Assembly (NCBI GenBank): GCA_030490835.1
Contig: CM059972.1
Coordinates: 4,556,264-4,620,263, forward strand
Origin: Annona cherimola
Lineage: Eukaryota > Streptophyta > Magnoliopsida > Magnoliales > Annonaceae
Reading direction: 5' to 3'
Length of the DNA stretch: 64,000 nt
Both the position numbers and the translations under genes were made by a program. A model generated the notes under the pieces. The model was not told the DNA's origin, did no database searches, and saw nothing but the letters and a program-made list of their open reading frames with translations. Below are positions 24,663-38,693 of the stretch, in pieces (within the stretch, counting starts at the first letter, position 1; each line of letters starts with the position of its first letter).

Positions 24663-25579
24663 TAGGGGTGTAAATCGGGTCGGGTTGACTCGGGTTGGCA
24701 CAAATACAACTCTAACCCACCTTGTAAAATCACAACCCAACCCTACTTTCAACCCTACTTTTCACATCTTAACCCAACCCTATTTCAACCCACCTCAAAT
24801 CGGTTCGGTTCGGGTTAGAAATCGGGCTAATAGATTACACATGTTATCAATGCTAGTTAAAGTTTTGTTCACCTGAATTTCTAAAATAATAAAAATAATG
24901 ATAATTATAAAAACAATAAGTACCAATAAAAGTTCTACATAGCTCAAAAGTGGAGGATAAGTTTAGTAATTGATTCGTTTTTTTGCTTTTGTATTTTTGA
25001 GCAATCGATGTCTTCTGCAAGTCAAAAAGTGAAAGCTAAGTAAAATTATTACAGTAAATTATGCAAAATAGAAAAATGAATATTATAGTCTTACTTACCT
25101 TCTTAGTTGGCTTCCAATCAAAGCTACAAACATCTTAAGTTCTCAATTGACCTGTTATGTTATTCTAAATCACCAATGCGAGCAAATATCTAAACAACCT
25201 ATTTACGATGCAATATAACCAAATAATCCAAACACAATTTCACAACTAATTAACCAAATATATTTCCAAACCAAATAAATTCAAACAACATTTGACAACC
25301 AAATAGTCAAACAAATTTCCAAACTAAACACAATTTTATTTAAATATCTAAGCAATATGAATGAAATACACTCTCATAAATATATGTAAATACATATCTT
25401 ATGAAATCGGGTCGGGTCGGGTTGACCGACCCCTAACCCAACCCAACCCATTTTTAAAATCGGGTCGGGTTGAACCCATTTTTTAAAAACCAAATTTCCA
25501 AAACCTCAACCCAACCATGGTATAAATCGGTTCGGGTTGATGCGGGCTCGGGTTGAACCCAACCCTATTTACACCCCTA
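24663..25579. mobile_element. hAT-type non-autonomous transposon (917 bp)
   Basis: The terminal repeats TAGGGGTGTAAAT and ATTTACACCCCTA are perfect inverted copies. Both sides carry GTTCGTAT (24655-24662 and 25580-25587), an exact 8-bp target duplication diagnostic of hAT. Subterminal regions hold many CGGGTCGGGTTG and CAACCC repeats, which are probable transposase-binding arrays. No transposase frame. Confidence 0.92.
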
Positions 25580-25587
25580 GTTCGTAT

Positions 25588-27573
25588 AGTTTGGGGAAAG
25601 AAATGAAATGAAAGATGATCATAAGATCAAGCATTAAGCTAAGTTATTGAAGGAGAACCATTAGCCTTAAAAAAAAAGAAAAAAAGAAAAAAAGAAAAAC
25701 ACCCGTGCATGCAGATTTCTGGATGGAAGGTTAGCAGCTTGTGTTTTTGTGCGTGTGTGGACATTTCTAGATAGATGGTTAGTATCACAAGTGGATGTGA
25801 GATTCCTCTATTTTGATGAAACATGGATGAGGGGTAGTTTTTGTGTGTTTCCAGTTGCCTGGGCTGTGTTGTATTTTGCCGGGCATGCGGTGGTTCATTT
25901 CTTCCAATTTTCAACTCCGTAGCGTGGCATTTGTTTTTGGTATGTGATTATTATTTATTTAAAAAGTTTCCGACTCCTTGGGATCGTCAAGAATTCATTA
26001 GATTATTTGTCACACGATGTAGTCATGTTATCTTGTAGTATTCATATGAATCGTATTTGTATGCAATTTACAGTGAGGATGTGAAGTCATGGTAGAAAAT
26101 TCACCATATAAAACTGGATACGAACTTGACCAGTTTGATACTTCCACCCCCAATAAAACAGCGTTTTGTTGGAGTATAAGATTGGAATCTGAATGACTTG
26201 AGCATCGAACATTTTGTTCTTACGGTTCAGTGATGGATGGAGACAGAAAGTGCACCCCAGCTGCATACTGCATTCTGCATAGAGCTCTGTACAGTGCCCA
26301 TCTCCGAGAAAGGGGCGCACTTAATGTAATTTTTTATTTGAAGCAGAAATGGATCAACATTTCGAGAATCGACCGGTACCAAGCCCATGGTCAAACATAA
26401 TACAAATGTGATCCTTTTTTTTTTTTTTTTTTGATTGAAAATACAAATGTGATCTTGATTATGCTTTTTCAGTTTTCAAGTCGGTGGATAAATTCATTCG
26501 TTCAAAATAAATTTTTTTGTACCTATACCAACAATTTCATATATATAAACTACAAAGTACTTGCGAAAGCCGTTATCTTACAAATTGTTCATTTGAATGG
26601 AAACATCCAAAGTAAATAACATTTGTAAACGAGTTAAAATTAGTTTACAAAACTGCAAATATGTTTGCAAATAAATTAAAAAATTGAAACGCAAAAATTT
26701 CAAGAATGATAACGAAATTGAAAATGAAGCCAACCATAAGTCGAGTACGATTGAAAAATAATGATAATGGGGAAATGCAAATCGATAGTGTTTTCTAAAA
26801 AAATCTTTTCCAAGCTTATCAATTCATGTTTCTAAATATCACTCACTCAGGTAGAGCTTGATATTCTCCATAAAAAAAAGAAGAGAGAGAGAAGCATAGC
26901 TTGATATTGCATCTTTTGGAAGTGGTATAAATTAATAGATCTCCATGTCACCCAATACCTACGCGAATTTTCTGCACGAGAAGCTAACGGTAATCTAATA
27001 AGAATAAAACATAAATAGAACGCGTCAACCACTACAAACAAAAAAAAGACATTAGCTCGTATACGTTGATTCCCCTTGAGAATGCCACACAGGATTGGGT
27101 TGAACTATCAAGTCAATGACTTGGTGATTAAACATTTCCGATGCTGAGGCTAAAATTCAGGAAAATTTTCTCCGGTAAGTTGCTGTATTTCATCTACTAG
27201 TGAACATTACATTTTACAGGATCCCTACCCCCCCACCAACCCGAACCACACCCACCTCCCCCCCCTCTTTTCTAATCATTTTCAACGGAGATGACAACGG
27301 CACATGAAGCAAATGATAACTTCAGCTGCAAACTATTCCCAGATTATTATCACTATCGTTCCAAGCATACAACAGTTGCTGGGGAAGCCATTGTGACCGA
27401 TGGACTCTTCTGAGTGCTGCTGCATCATGGAATCCCTGCAGCAGCCGCCAACAATGCAGAGACTAGGAGACGCCGGGGATGTTTACCCAAAACCGTGCTC
27501 AGCAATGTACTGCTCTGCTACAGTTTGCAAACATGTAATGGTTGTCTTAGAGGAAATGCCAGTAGAAGTGGGC
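25588..27573. other. Gene-free spacer and TGA-factor 3' UTR
   Basis: No protein-coding similarity found. The last 300-400 bases (about 27200-27573) probably contain the 3' UTR of the minus-strand TGA gene; a C-rich run lies at 27228-27266 and a T-run at 26414-26432. Confidence 0.4.
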
Positions 27574-30500
27574 TCACTCCCTAGGACGGGCCAGCCAGAG
27601 AGAACTCAGAGCACGGAGTCGGGAGAAGTAATCATTTATAGCAAGAAGGGCCCGTGCTGACTGCCGTGTTGTTAGTATCCTGTGCATCTGTCGTTGTGTT
27701 TGCTGCCGCAGATTGTCAGCCTGCTCGAGTACCAGCAAGACAAATGGTTAACAATACCAAGAAACCTTCAATTTAGCACATTCAACAAGTTTAAACCATG
27801 AATATACATTTGTACAAAAATAGACACTATGGAGAAGAACTAGAGACTGACTTGGACCATGAGCAGCAGTCCAAGGCAAAACAGTTGGAACCAAGAAGTA
27901 AGAATCCAGATGAAGAACCAATTAAGATCTTAGAGCAAGTAGTAATAAGAACTAATCACTTCTAGTACTTAGGATCAATAATTTAAGAGAATGGAAAAAT
28001 TAAAAAAAATATAATACATAAAATTCAAGATGGAAGAAATGATGAAGTGTATCAGGAATTTTATGTGATCGTCGAGTTCCAATTAAATTAAAAGAAAAAT
28101 TTTATAAGACTGCGATTAGACCCACTATAGTTTATGAGTCAAAATGTTGAGCAGTTAAAGAACAACGTACACATAAAATGAACGTAGTGGAAATGAGAAT
28201 GTTAAGGTGAATGAGTAGTAAAACAAGAAAAGATAAAATTAAGAATGAAATAATTCGAAAAATTTAAAATGAAGACTAATAGGTGATAAAATGAGGAAAA
28301 ATAGATTAAGATGACCTGGTTAGGTTAAACGGGGATCTGAAATGACACCGATTAAGAGAGGCAGAGTCTATCCAAGTAGAAAGTGATAGAAGAATGAGAG
28401 AACTAAAAAAAATGAAAGGAAGTACTTAAACAATATTTGAAAATATTACAAATTACTGAAAATTTAATCTCTAATTACCAAGAATGATGCAATAGAATCC
28501 ATGTAGCCAACCCCACCTAGGTGGGAAATGGCTTATGATGATAATGATGAAAGAAGTGCTCTTGGCTACAATTAAACCTCAATTCTCATTGAATTTTTTG
28601 CCAAAACTGTTCGAATCACAGTTTTGTGGTACGCCTCACTGAAACAGAATTTCAGAATATTTACCTGGCGAAGGAAGCCCTCAAGTGTTCCCAGCTTGCC
28701 CATAGCCATGGCCATCTGACCCATGTAATTTGCAACATTCCCAGATGATCCAGAGGGGCCAAGTGACCCAGATGCCAATGTTTCCGCCAGGGACTGCTGC
28801 AATGCCTCCATACCCTGAGACAGTGCATCCTCTGCCTGCTGGGATGACTGCTGTAGGTTGTAAATGTCCATCAGCTGTTGCTCTGTTAGAGGCTCCAAAT
28901 GGCTTACAAGAAGCTGTAAACAAGATATCGGTAAGAGGTAGTAAGTAGTCAGCACAGCCATTTAAATAATATGCTAGTCATTTCCATAACCAAAATCATA
29001 AATAAAGTAAAAATAATAGCAATGTCCGACTGATAAAAATCTGTTCGGAGAAGGGTATGCATCTGAAAATCCAATCACAGGCTATCACTCAGATTGACCA
29101 GAGAATCTGGATGTCAAATTGATCAAATCTGGGCGCAAAGAAGCACCACAACAAAATCAATAAGGATACCACAACACAACAAAATCATCTCACATACCAT
29201 CCACCCAAGTAGCCCCTCGGCAATACTACTCAAAAATCTGATTTAATTTCAGGCTATCACCCAGACTCTAACCAGAGAATCTGAATGCGAAATTGGCCAA
29301 AATTTGGATCAAAGCAGCACCACAAAAAAGTCAGTAAAAATGCTATCACTTACCCTAAAGCACTACCATATAATGTGTTGAGAGGTATCAAAGCAGTAAT
29401 TCATCTCAAACCAACCCATATATTTAAGTAATACACAAGCCCAACCCAGATGTTTGACCCCATATGATTCATTCTCACCAGTCATTATTAATAATCAAAA
29501 GGTCAGTGCAGTCTAATAAGCCAACTAAATAGATACCCAGAGTTAAAGCTGTCAAAGCAATAATTAATGATGTTTGCGAATGAGATTATCGGTTGTCATT
29601 ACACAATGAAAGGACATACAATTATTACAATGCCCCCAACAAATTTGAAAGTTCAACACCATTGCAACACAAGTGATCCTACCTCAATGCCACACCATCG
29701 ATATTCACAGAGATCTACCTACATCCAAATGAGAACAACCACCCAATTTCAAGTCTGAAAACCATCTCGGCAGCAACTCCACTAATGTATTTGTCATATA
29801 GCACAACCCAAAAATTAGGAGTTAAAAGAGGCATTTCATGAAATTCTATCTTTAGTCCTTGAGGAAAAAAAAGGCAGCCTATAGCACAGTGACCATACTG
29901 TACATATAAAAGGCCCCATTCACATTATCCCCACTCCAACTCCAGCCTCTTGCATTACTCAGATTGTCAACTTCGAACTTGTCTCTTCATGGTTGTTTGT
30001 TCTAGTTTTGCTCTAGCTCCTAATGCTCCAATCCCATTCTCCAGGTGAGAAGTCTTTCTGGGTGAGTATATGGTAATTATATTGATATACAGGAATTGAT
30101 CATAAATTTTTGAAGTTGTGAGGTTAACACTATAATTTCATGAAAAATTTTAGGGGATTATACACATCCCAAATATATTTGATGCTCAGGACCATTGGGA
30201 AAGAAGATAAGACTGAAGGATGACATTCCTCACCTTGAGGAGTTCAGATGAACGGAAGCCCCCCAGCCACATAAAACACCTCTCTGCTGGAGTTTTCCAC
30301 ATGCCACATAATATGTGGAAGACATCAGCTTTAGCAGCTATACCCTTGAGCCTAAAAATTTCTTCATAATGGGACACGACATTGTTAACAACTGTTCGAA
30401 GTTCAGTGTCACCAGCATGGGAGTTCACTGCTGTCCTTAGCTCATTGATTTGACGGTTGTGCTCTTCCAACCACCGTGCATACTCTATGTCAAATGCTAG

Positions 30501-33500
30501 GGCACCTGAAAAAAAAAAAGCTTAAAAGCAGTACTGACATAAAAGGAAACACGGCAAATGCTTGATAGACTTCTTTCCAGATGGTATCAAAAGATTCCGG
30601 ATGTGAAGGGGAAGGGAAAAGCAATTTCTTTTTTTTTCTTTTCTTTTTTTTTAAAAAAGGAAAAATCTATGCACGATGTCCAGTTATATCACAAAAATCA
30701 ACTAGCTGCTCTAGTCACCAACCATTTATGCTCAGCAGGCTCATTTCACACCATGAGTAGCACAAATGAATAGATTGTAGGTATCTCAAAGTGGGGCCTC
30801 AAAATGTTGACATCAGATGCATCTTAAGAAACAAGAATAAAAAATCCTTGCTACTCCTAGCTGAAAATAGCATAGGCATGGCAATCAGAGTAGCCAGCGT
30901 TCTCTGATTAGTATCCCTTCAAATTGAAGACTGGTTCTCTTTTCAATAAACACATTAACAAAAAAAGTTTTTTTTTTTTTAAATAGTAAATCTAATCCAT
31001 ATGACAGACTGCTATCTCCAGATGTGTACCATAAACTCCACAAGGACATCATCAACAGGCAATTTTCACTAGCAAGAGGAAATACCATTTCCACTCATTG
31101 AATGAGCTTGTTCTCCTGAGCTTGAAATGAATATACCCTGTAAAAAGAAGTGAACTGAGCAGTGAGCATGCAAATTGATAATAAGGATTCAATGTGTTTA
31201 AATGCATATTTAGAAGTTACGGGGAACAAGGTCAACTACTTGTATAGGGACTGTTTCTATAACAGGTGACCTATAAACAACCATCTAGCAAGAATCTCTG
31301 CCATGCATGTGGTGCTGTCATATCAGCCATCAGGAAAATTGGAATAGTTAGGCAGGCTGGGCCATCAAGTGGATGAACAATATACCATTTAGGAAGCTCC
31401 TATAGCATTAATTAAGACTCACTGATTCATAACATCAATTACATTGAACATGTCAGTCAAGCACATAAACAGAGGACAAAACTCCTTGATAAATTACTAT
31501 CCATCAGATATATGGGCAACTCAAAAAAGGATAAAACCATACCTGCTGGCGAGCACGCTGTAGCTCCTGTTCAAGCTGTGTTAACTTTAGTCGACTACTT
31601 TCCAGCTGCTGGACATATGCCTATAACAGAATTTTTTTCAGAAATTTTTTTTTTTGATAGCTACGGATAAATAACAAGAACCAAAAGCAAATCTACAGTT
31701 TCTGCGACACATGAAAAAAAAAGAAATTGCAACAACAGTGCAGTTCTGATTCCATTGAGAAGAACATCGGAACAAGCATGTTTTCTTGTATTCAAGTTCA
31801 AAACATCTAGCCAATTCCATCTGCATTCTGAAGAGGACACTTTCTAGGATGGAGTAAAAAAAAAAATAAACATCAACTAGTTCCAGGCCTTCATACAAGC
31901 TTAGTTGATAGGCAGAGATCAGTTCAATTACCCTCTATGAACAAGAGTGAGATCCAGCTCAGCTGTAACATAGTAATCCTTTGATTACAGGCTAACGGAA
32001 AAATGATTAAAAGCAACCAGTTAAAGTTAAAATAACATCATGGGTGGAGATTGGAGAAAAGGGTTACGATCTTGAGGCCTACTCATCCATAGAAGAGCCA
32101 CCTGATCAACATATTCAGGCTGTTGGTCACCAAATCACAGGAATGGTATGAACTGTATGCACTTGAAATACCAGTATAAAAAATGTCCTTGTCAATTACC
32201 AAGACAAACCAATGTTATCAAAACCAGACTGGTAAGTGAACTGGACAACTGCCCAGTTTAGTTGCAAACAGGAAGACCATTAAATCGAGCTGGTTTAAAA
32301 CATGATGTTAGCATAACATAATTATTGTATTATAAACTAATAATGATTCTTAAATTGTATTTAAAAAATTCACATGATATAAAAGATATATATTCTACAT
32401 GACAATTGAATATAATTAACCGATTTGGCATTTTTCATTTTTCTAAGTCAAACAATCAAACTGGTCAGACCAGGTTCTTCCAGTTTTTCCATTTTTATGT
32501 ATTCAAGCTGGATCAGGTTAGACTGACTTAGGAAGCAGACTGTTTTCCACTCCAGCTGCTACGTTCCGGTTTCAATAACATTGCTACAAAGAGCTATTTT
32601 ATCTCTGTTTAAAGATTATACAGCCTTGATAAATCCACTCAATGAAGCATCAGCTAAATTGTCAATTATTATTTTAGTACATACATACATCTGAAAGTCT
32701 GCTTGGAACCAATAAGCAATCCAATTCCAAGCACAGGACAAGGATGAGGAAAATCAATTATTAAGGAGAGCAGCCAATCAGAAAGGCATTCTGAGCAACA
32801 ATCATAACAAACTCCTCCAACACACAAAATCAGATTCATAAAACCAACTTGCATTGGTAGCAAGTTCATGAGACAAACTTGAAATATTTACACCTATTAT
32901 TGCCTAGCAATAACTAAACATCTATTTATAGCAAGCAGTACAATCAGGAATTAGTACAAAACTAAATGATAGGAGAACTCACTTTCTTCCTTAATCGGCT
33001 TTTTCTGGCAGCTTCACGATTTTGAGCAAGCCTGCGCAATGTCTGCATCAAAGTAAAAAATAGAAGCATTAACAGAGCAACCAACGACATCACAAAGATA
33101 TGCACACACACACACACACATCCTTATCAGTAGATATGATTTAAGCTGTTCCACAACCTTTTGGTCTCCAGCCCTATCCTTTGATCGATCACTTGAATCA
33201 GAAGCAGCTACTAAAGCGGACTGACCTGCTTCAAGCTGAGCACAGAGCAATACATGTCACTACCACATTAAGTTCAGTAACATGAAACATGCATGAGCAA
33301 AATCTTTTAAAACCGAAAGAAGAAATGTCGCTTGACCCTTTGACTTCAAAAATAATGACGAAATTGTGTTACTGAAAGATAGACAGGTTTTAGCATGAAT
33401 ACCATTTGAAGCCCATAAAAAAATAAAAAAAATAAAAAATTCATTAAACCCAGCCAAATCATAGTAGCCTTTAGTTCTACAAAAGACAACATCAGGATGG

Positions 33501-33697
33501 CTGAACTTATCCAAGAAATGAAAAACAAACATAGAGGCAAAATACAGCATTCATGATGACTGGATGACTACAAATTGTTAATTCTAAGCCTATACTCTCC
33601 ATCAAAGACAGTAATTTTAAATCAATTTCAGTTGATGGATGCTCGTAGATAAACATGACCAACAAAAATGGATAAGATAAGACTCATTCTTTCTATA

Positions 33698-33730
<33 letters not shown>

Positions 33731-35713
33731 AGGGAGGTACCCTTTGATTCTTGTCATCTGTGTCCACATCCGTTGAGGTATCAGTTCTAGGGCTGGCATC
33801 AGCCATTGTAGACTCTCCCCAGTTCTCCAAACGGCCACTAGGCAAAGAAACCAAATTAGAGTGTTGTGCCTTTTCTCTCTGAGACCCAAGTCCTGCTGCT
33901 CGAGTTATATCAGGGGAAGCAATGTTCTGGATTTAGAAAAATGGCAGAACACCCAGAAGATTCAGAATGTGAGCAAATCCATGTACTGGCAACAAAAAAC
34001 TTTTATTGACTTAGTTAAAACAGATCTTACCTTGTTAAAATTAGCAAACTGGCTGGGGACAGAACCAACAATGGGGCCGCTTGATTTTGAATTGAACAAT
34101 GGGTCTACAGTAACAGAAAGAAAAGGAAAAACTCAGTAAACTACTCCAATAATTACAAGAGAGTGTATTTGCAAGAAAGAAGGAGAGAGAAAGTATGAGG
34201 TGGACAAAAATGCATAAGATCTAGAATAGACATCAGTGAGGTATTATATCAAGAAATTTGTAAAATTCCTTTGGGATATAAAATTTAGTCCCCAAAGCTG
34301 GTCCAGCTACTAGCCAAGAAATAAGAGTTTGAAAATCAGAAAATGGTAGATAGCTCCATTTTTTAATAAAAAATAAAAGAAAAAACGTAAAAGTCATTAT
34401 TATGATCATTATTAAACTACATTGAAGAAGAATGGGCACTAACCCACCCACCAAATCATTCGGGTTTACAGACAGTTAGCTTAAGCAGATATCCAAATTC
34501 TTGAAACAGAAAAGGATACATACTTCGACTAAGATCAACAGCATCCTCTACGCAAAATCCAAGAGTTTGTTCGAGAGTTCCAAAGCTAGAAACCTGAGAG
34601 GGGTTGATGTGGCTAACCTCTGTACCCCTGGGAAAACAGGCAAATGAAAACATAAAACAGTGAAATCCACATTGGAATCCTCTGCAATACTAAAAAGCAA
34701 GAGTTGCTATGTACTAAAACATAAACAAGCGAGAAAACCAACCAAGATCAGTCTAAGACTGATGTTATAAAATTGGCTAAAATATGGAGTCTAAAATTTC
34801 AATCGGAACAATATCATAAATACAAATCTGAGAGAGAGATTCTTTTATTTCCACAGCCATAAACTCAAAATTTAAACATAAACTATAAGGCATTTCAGAA
34901 TTGGTCATTCATATTTCTCAATAGTAAGTTCATTCAAGTGCAGGATTCATGGTATCCAGCAGCAAAAGGCAAATCATAGAAATCAAATCTCTCGGCCATT
35001 TGACCAACATTGATGAGAGGGAAATTGCCTCTGGATCACATAGAAAAAAGAAACATCTATAAATATGACAGCATTGTGTATTCATTCTTTAAGAAACCTT
35101 CATAGCCGCAAAAAAGGGAAGATGTGAAAAAAATTTAAAAAAACAAATAAATGAACTTCTACGATTTTTTTGCCAATTCTCTCTGCTGTTGATCATCAGA
35201 AATTTATTCCACTGTAATATTCATTGCAGGTCTTTAGATTGAATGGTTAAGAAAGACCCACAAGATGATATTCACTACTCAGTAATCTCCCATGCATATA
35301 ACTAAATTAGCAACACTAATAAGAACATGCAGCAAGGACCAAGGATTCAGTTTTTGCCGTAAGCATCTTTCCATCCATAATTTTCTTGATGCACTGCACT
35401 CAAATTGGTATAGCGCAAGGTCTTATGGTTAATACCAAAAGGAAACACTTCCTCAAAATTCACAGACTACAAAACTTTCTGTTCATTCATAGCTACCTTT
35501 CTGCCAATCCTAGTAACTTTTGTAAAAAATATATTTTTTAAAAGCATTAGATGACCGATGCAATCCAAAAGAAGGAATTTTAAGATTGAGAGAGAGAAAG
35601 AGAGACAGATACAGTGACTGAGATGCAGGCAATGGAGGAACGAAGCTCGGCATCACTCCCACCGCTTGCTTACCATCTTCTGCACCAAAAATACTCCCTT
35701 TATTACTCCCCAT
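27574..35713 (-). CDS. TGA-type bZIP transcription factor (clade II, TGA2/5/6-like), long form
   Basis: Eleven coding exons, all in phase (1,401 nt, 466 aa): 35613-35713, 34524-34627, 34031-34104, 33741-33926, 33158-33235, 32983-33042, 31543-31620, 31086-31137, 30234-30505, 28665-28913, 27574-27720. The basic region NREAARKSR starts at N189 (N-x7-R) and is followed by a leucine zipper starting KKAYVQQLE. The C-terminal half is the TGA/DOG1 domain (WLEEHNRQINELR, FHILCGMWKTPAERC, GMEALQQSL, MGKLGTLE), ending SLWLARPRE. Clade II TGA factors bind TGACG motifs in the nucleus and act with NPR1 in salicylate defence. The first exons add about 133 residues before MADASPRTDT, whose ATG (33806) alone would give the standard 333-aa form. 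A LINE relic and a MITE lie in introns. Confidence 0.93.
27940..28545 (+). pseudogene. LINE (non-LTR retrotransposon) 3'-end relic
   Basis: The plus-strand translation, broken by stops and frameshifts, follows the C-terminal end of plant LINE reverse transcriptases: YLGSII-like, KFYKTAIRPT, VYESK, then RKDKIKNEIIR, RLRW and RKRIHVANP-like segments. It ends in GATGATAATGATGA, similar to LINE tails. It lies in the last intron of the TGA gene, antisense to it. Non-functional. Confidence 0.6.
32210..32583. mobile_element. Candidate small TIR element in a TGA-gene intron
   Basis: CAATGTTATCAAAACC at the left and GGTTTCAATAACATTG at the right are near-perfect inverted repeats around an AT-rich 370-bp body that also has inverted CTGGT/ACCAG motifs. 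Flanks do not give a clean target duplication. Confidence 0.45.
33101..33120. repeat. AC microsatellite
   Basis: About nine AC units in the intron between TGA exons 5 and 6. Confidence 0.8.
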
Positions 35714-37033
35714 CCACCACTACCACCATAATCACCATCACCACCTCAATCACCAAACAGCCAACAAAAAAAAAAAAAAGAAAGAAAGAAAAAGAAAAAA
35801 ACGAGTCACAAAAGAAAAAACCAAGAAGCCGAAAAAGACCAGAAATCAAAGTCCTAATTTGCCGAAACACCTACGTCCAGAACCAATTCACCCCAACCAG
35901 ATCATATAAGACCGAACTACTCAAACGTCCAAGTCTGCTGGAAGCTCCCAAAAAGACAGCCCAAAATCGCCGCTGTGTTATTTTGACGGGCATCTCCTAC
36001 AGTCAAATCGCTAAAAACTCCCATATAAGAAATATCCAAACATCCACCAACCGCGCGAATGCTGTTTCAGAAATCCCTTCAAAAATCGCTTCTTGCAGAC
36101 TCGATTTACAGCGATCCTCCCCACAACTCCGATACCCAGATACTGAAAAAAACGAAAAACGTAAAACCAAACACAAGAGACGAAATCCAAGCACCCAAAC
36201 TCACCGAAGCTGCTTCATATAGCTCTCAAAAAGGTGCTGCCCCTTTCAGCTCGTTTCCAAGTGATTCATCCACAAATATCAATCACAGATATACTGAGAA
36301 ACCCTAACTTCCAGTACCTTCTTCGAACTCTCTCTCTCCCTCCCTCTCTCCCTCCCTTCTCTCTCCCTGTGCTCTTGGCGACTCCTCTTTTGACTCGTTT
36401 CTTCACTGCGTTTTTTTTTTTAATCCTAACAATTGGGGCTGGGGGGGCGGTGAAAAACCCAGCTTCAGCAGTCCGGAGTACTACTAATGGCTTATGTACT
36501 TCACCTTTTCCCATCCGCATGATCAGATGCAGAGCAATTGTATGATCCGAACCGTCGATCTTATGGTTCTGTTTTATCTGTTATGTTTAGAAATCGTTCA
36601 TAATTTCGGCCCCTCGGCTTGAGAGAATCTCAGAAAAAGAAGATGAACGGATAGCAAAAAATAATAACTTGAGCCGCCGGGCATGGGAACCGGCACATGC
36701 GGTGGGTCTGGGCCCCTCGCCTGGCTGCCCAGGAGAAGGATTTCGGTGGTCCAGCAGCAGTCCATGTGTGGCCCACCATTGCAGATGAGGCGTCATCGTG
36801 CCTGTGAAAATGCAACCCGCGAGCCGAATACTGACGTCGGAGATCTTCTTATGATCTTGCCCGGACATAAGATGTGAACCAGTCAGAGGTCTGATCTTGC
36901 TAACATAGCCCACTCAATTCTCTGATTCGGCCTTTATTCATTCGCTGGTCGCGGTTTTCGTAAGATGAAAAATGAGAATGAGCCCTTAGTTGAACTTACA
37001 ACAGCTGAAAATTGGCTAGACTACGAGTAATAC
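35714..37033. other. TGA-gene 5' UTR, promoter and spacer
   Basis: An A-rich block (35766-35830) and a C/T-rich block (36326-36370) lie upstream of the ATG at 35713, the latter typical of plant core promoters and leaders. Transcription start not determinable. No other gene seen to the MITE at 37034. Confidence 0.4.
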
Positions 37034-37313
37034 GGTGTGTTTGGTGATGAGTAAAAATTGTTAAGTTAAAACTTTTTAATCTAAAATTTTTCACTTTTCA
37101 CGATAATCATATTTTTAATCATTTTTTCATATTTTTCTATATAACTATTCTACTTTTCAATTATTTCTACACAATTACCAACACAACTAACTTATTTCTT
37201 TCAACTTTATCCTATTTACTCTTCATCATTACCTATATCATATCACATCAATTGATAACTTTCACTCTTTATAATTTTTCGTCAAAAAATTTATCTATTC
37301 CCAAACACACTCT
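37034..37313. mobile_element. Tourist-like MITE, copy 5
   Basis: About 280 bp, GGTGTGTTTGGTGATG to CCCAAACACACTC, with the family body (TTTTTCATATTTTTCTAT, CTACTTTTCAATTATTTCTACACAA). Flanks have diverged. Confidence 0.7.
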
Positions 37314-38690
37314 GAGACGGCTGCTTATCCATGGTATCATTGCACCAGTGCGCATGAACTGTTGTGAAAAAGTACAATCATTAAACATATAATTGAAATT
37401 TATGAGCAAGTTATTAACATTTATTTGGTGTTTACTGAATTATAAGAAATATATTCAATATAAAAATATATTAAAAAGAGTAACGTCTTCTGATAAATAG
37501 ATATTTTAGCGCTGTTTTTCTTTTTTATAACACACACACACGTAAACAATTCACTTTTTATTTTGTTTTATTAATTCGAAATTTATAATAAATAATTTAA
37601 ATTTTAGATATAAAATATGCAAGCCCACCCTATCTTCAAGTACAGCCCGCAGCTATGGCCTGAAACTGTAGTGCTCTACAGCACGACGCATCAGCGACGG
37701 AGCGCGAGTTGCATGTGTATGATCCTCCGTACTCTGTCAGAATACGCTTGTGAAGGGGGAAAACGTGAGGCTTGGGTCATGCCGATCCCCAGAAAATGTC
37801 ATTCCGCGCTGGAACTGGAAATCTTGGCATTTATTACAGAACAGAGAAAGCTGTTGCTACTCTCGTCAAGACGGCTGATGCACAGGCACTAAACTCGGAA
37901 ATTTGACTTGTTTGGAGGCCAAGAAATCAAATCACCCAAAGTGTTCATAAATGGGCTCCTCAGGCATTGCCTCAACGCAACAGGAAAGTCAGCCATGGCT
38001 TTTGTGTTTTGGACCGTGGTAGCCCTCGTTTTAATTCATTCTACCAATTATATTTTAAATGGCTTTTATTCTAAAATTTTGAGCCGTGGGTCTGACTAGC
38101 ATAATCAAAATTATCACAAGAATTTTTTTTAATTTGCATTGAATAATTTAATTCCAATTCTCAAATGGCATAGTTTGAGTCAAAAAAAGGACAAAAGGTG
38201 TGTTTAGAATCTTTTGATAAGATCCTATCACATTTTCTTAGCAAGGATTCCATGCAACCAGTTTCATGGAGTGGCAACCGGTTGATTATCATTTCTAAAA
38301 TTTTAATTAAATTTAAAAATAATAATTGAAAATTCTTGTAGCATATTTATTTCTGAAGTTTAATAGAAATCTATCCCTAGCACACTATTTCAAATTTTAT
38401 AATACACGATCTATAGTAATGAATATTATGATTAGTTTAAGTTTAATAATAATTAAAATAAAATCCACGGGGTGTCACTCTATGAAGTATGAAGTGAGTG
38501 GTAAAGAAGAACTGTGATATAAATCATATAATCATATCACAGATAATCATATCCAAGCGCGCTTTTTAGCTTCGGTTGACAGCGGGTCTTTCCGATAAGA
38601 TTTTTTAAAAAAGGAGGAAGAATGATGGAGTGAGGAATAAAGAGGATGGGAAGCAGATCCTAGGATACTAAATTTTTTATTTTATTTTAT
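37314..38690. other. Gene-free spacer
   Basis: An open frame of 91 codons at 37617-37892 (+) has no recognisable similarity and no neighbouring exons; I do not call it a gene. Nothing else recognised. Confidence 0.4.
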
Positions 38691-38693
38691 TTT

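Noticed and set aside
35614..36222. 202-codon plus-strand frame rich in Lys
   Set aside because: Low-complexity A-rich leader antisense to the TGA gene's first exon and promoter.
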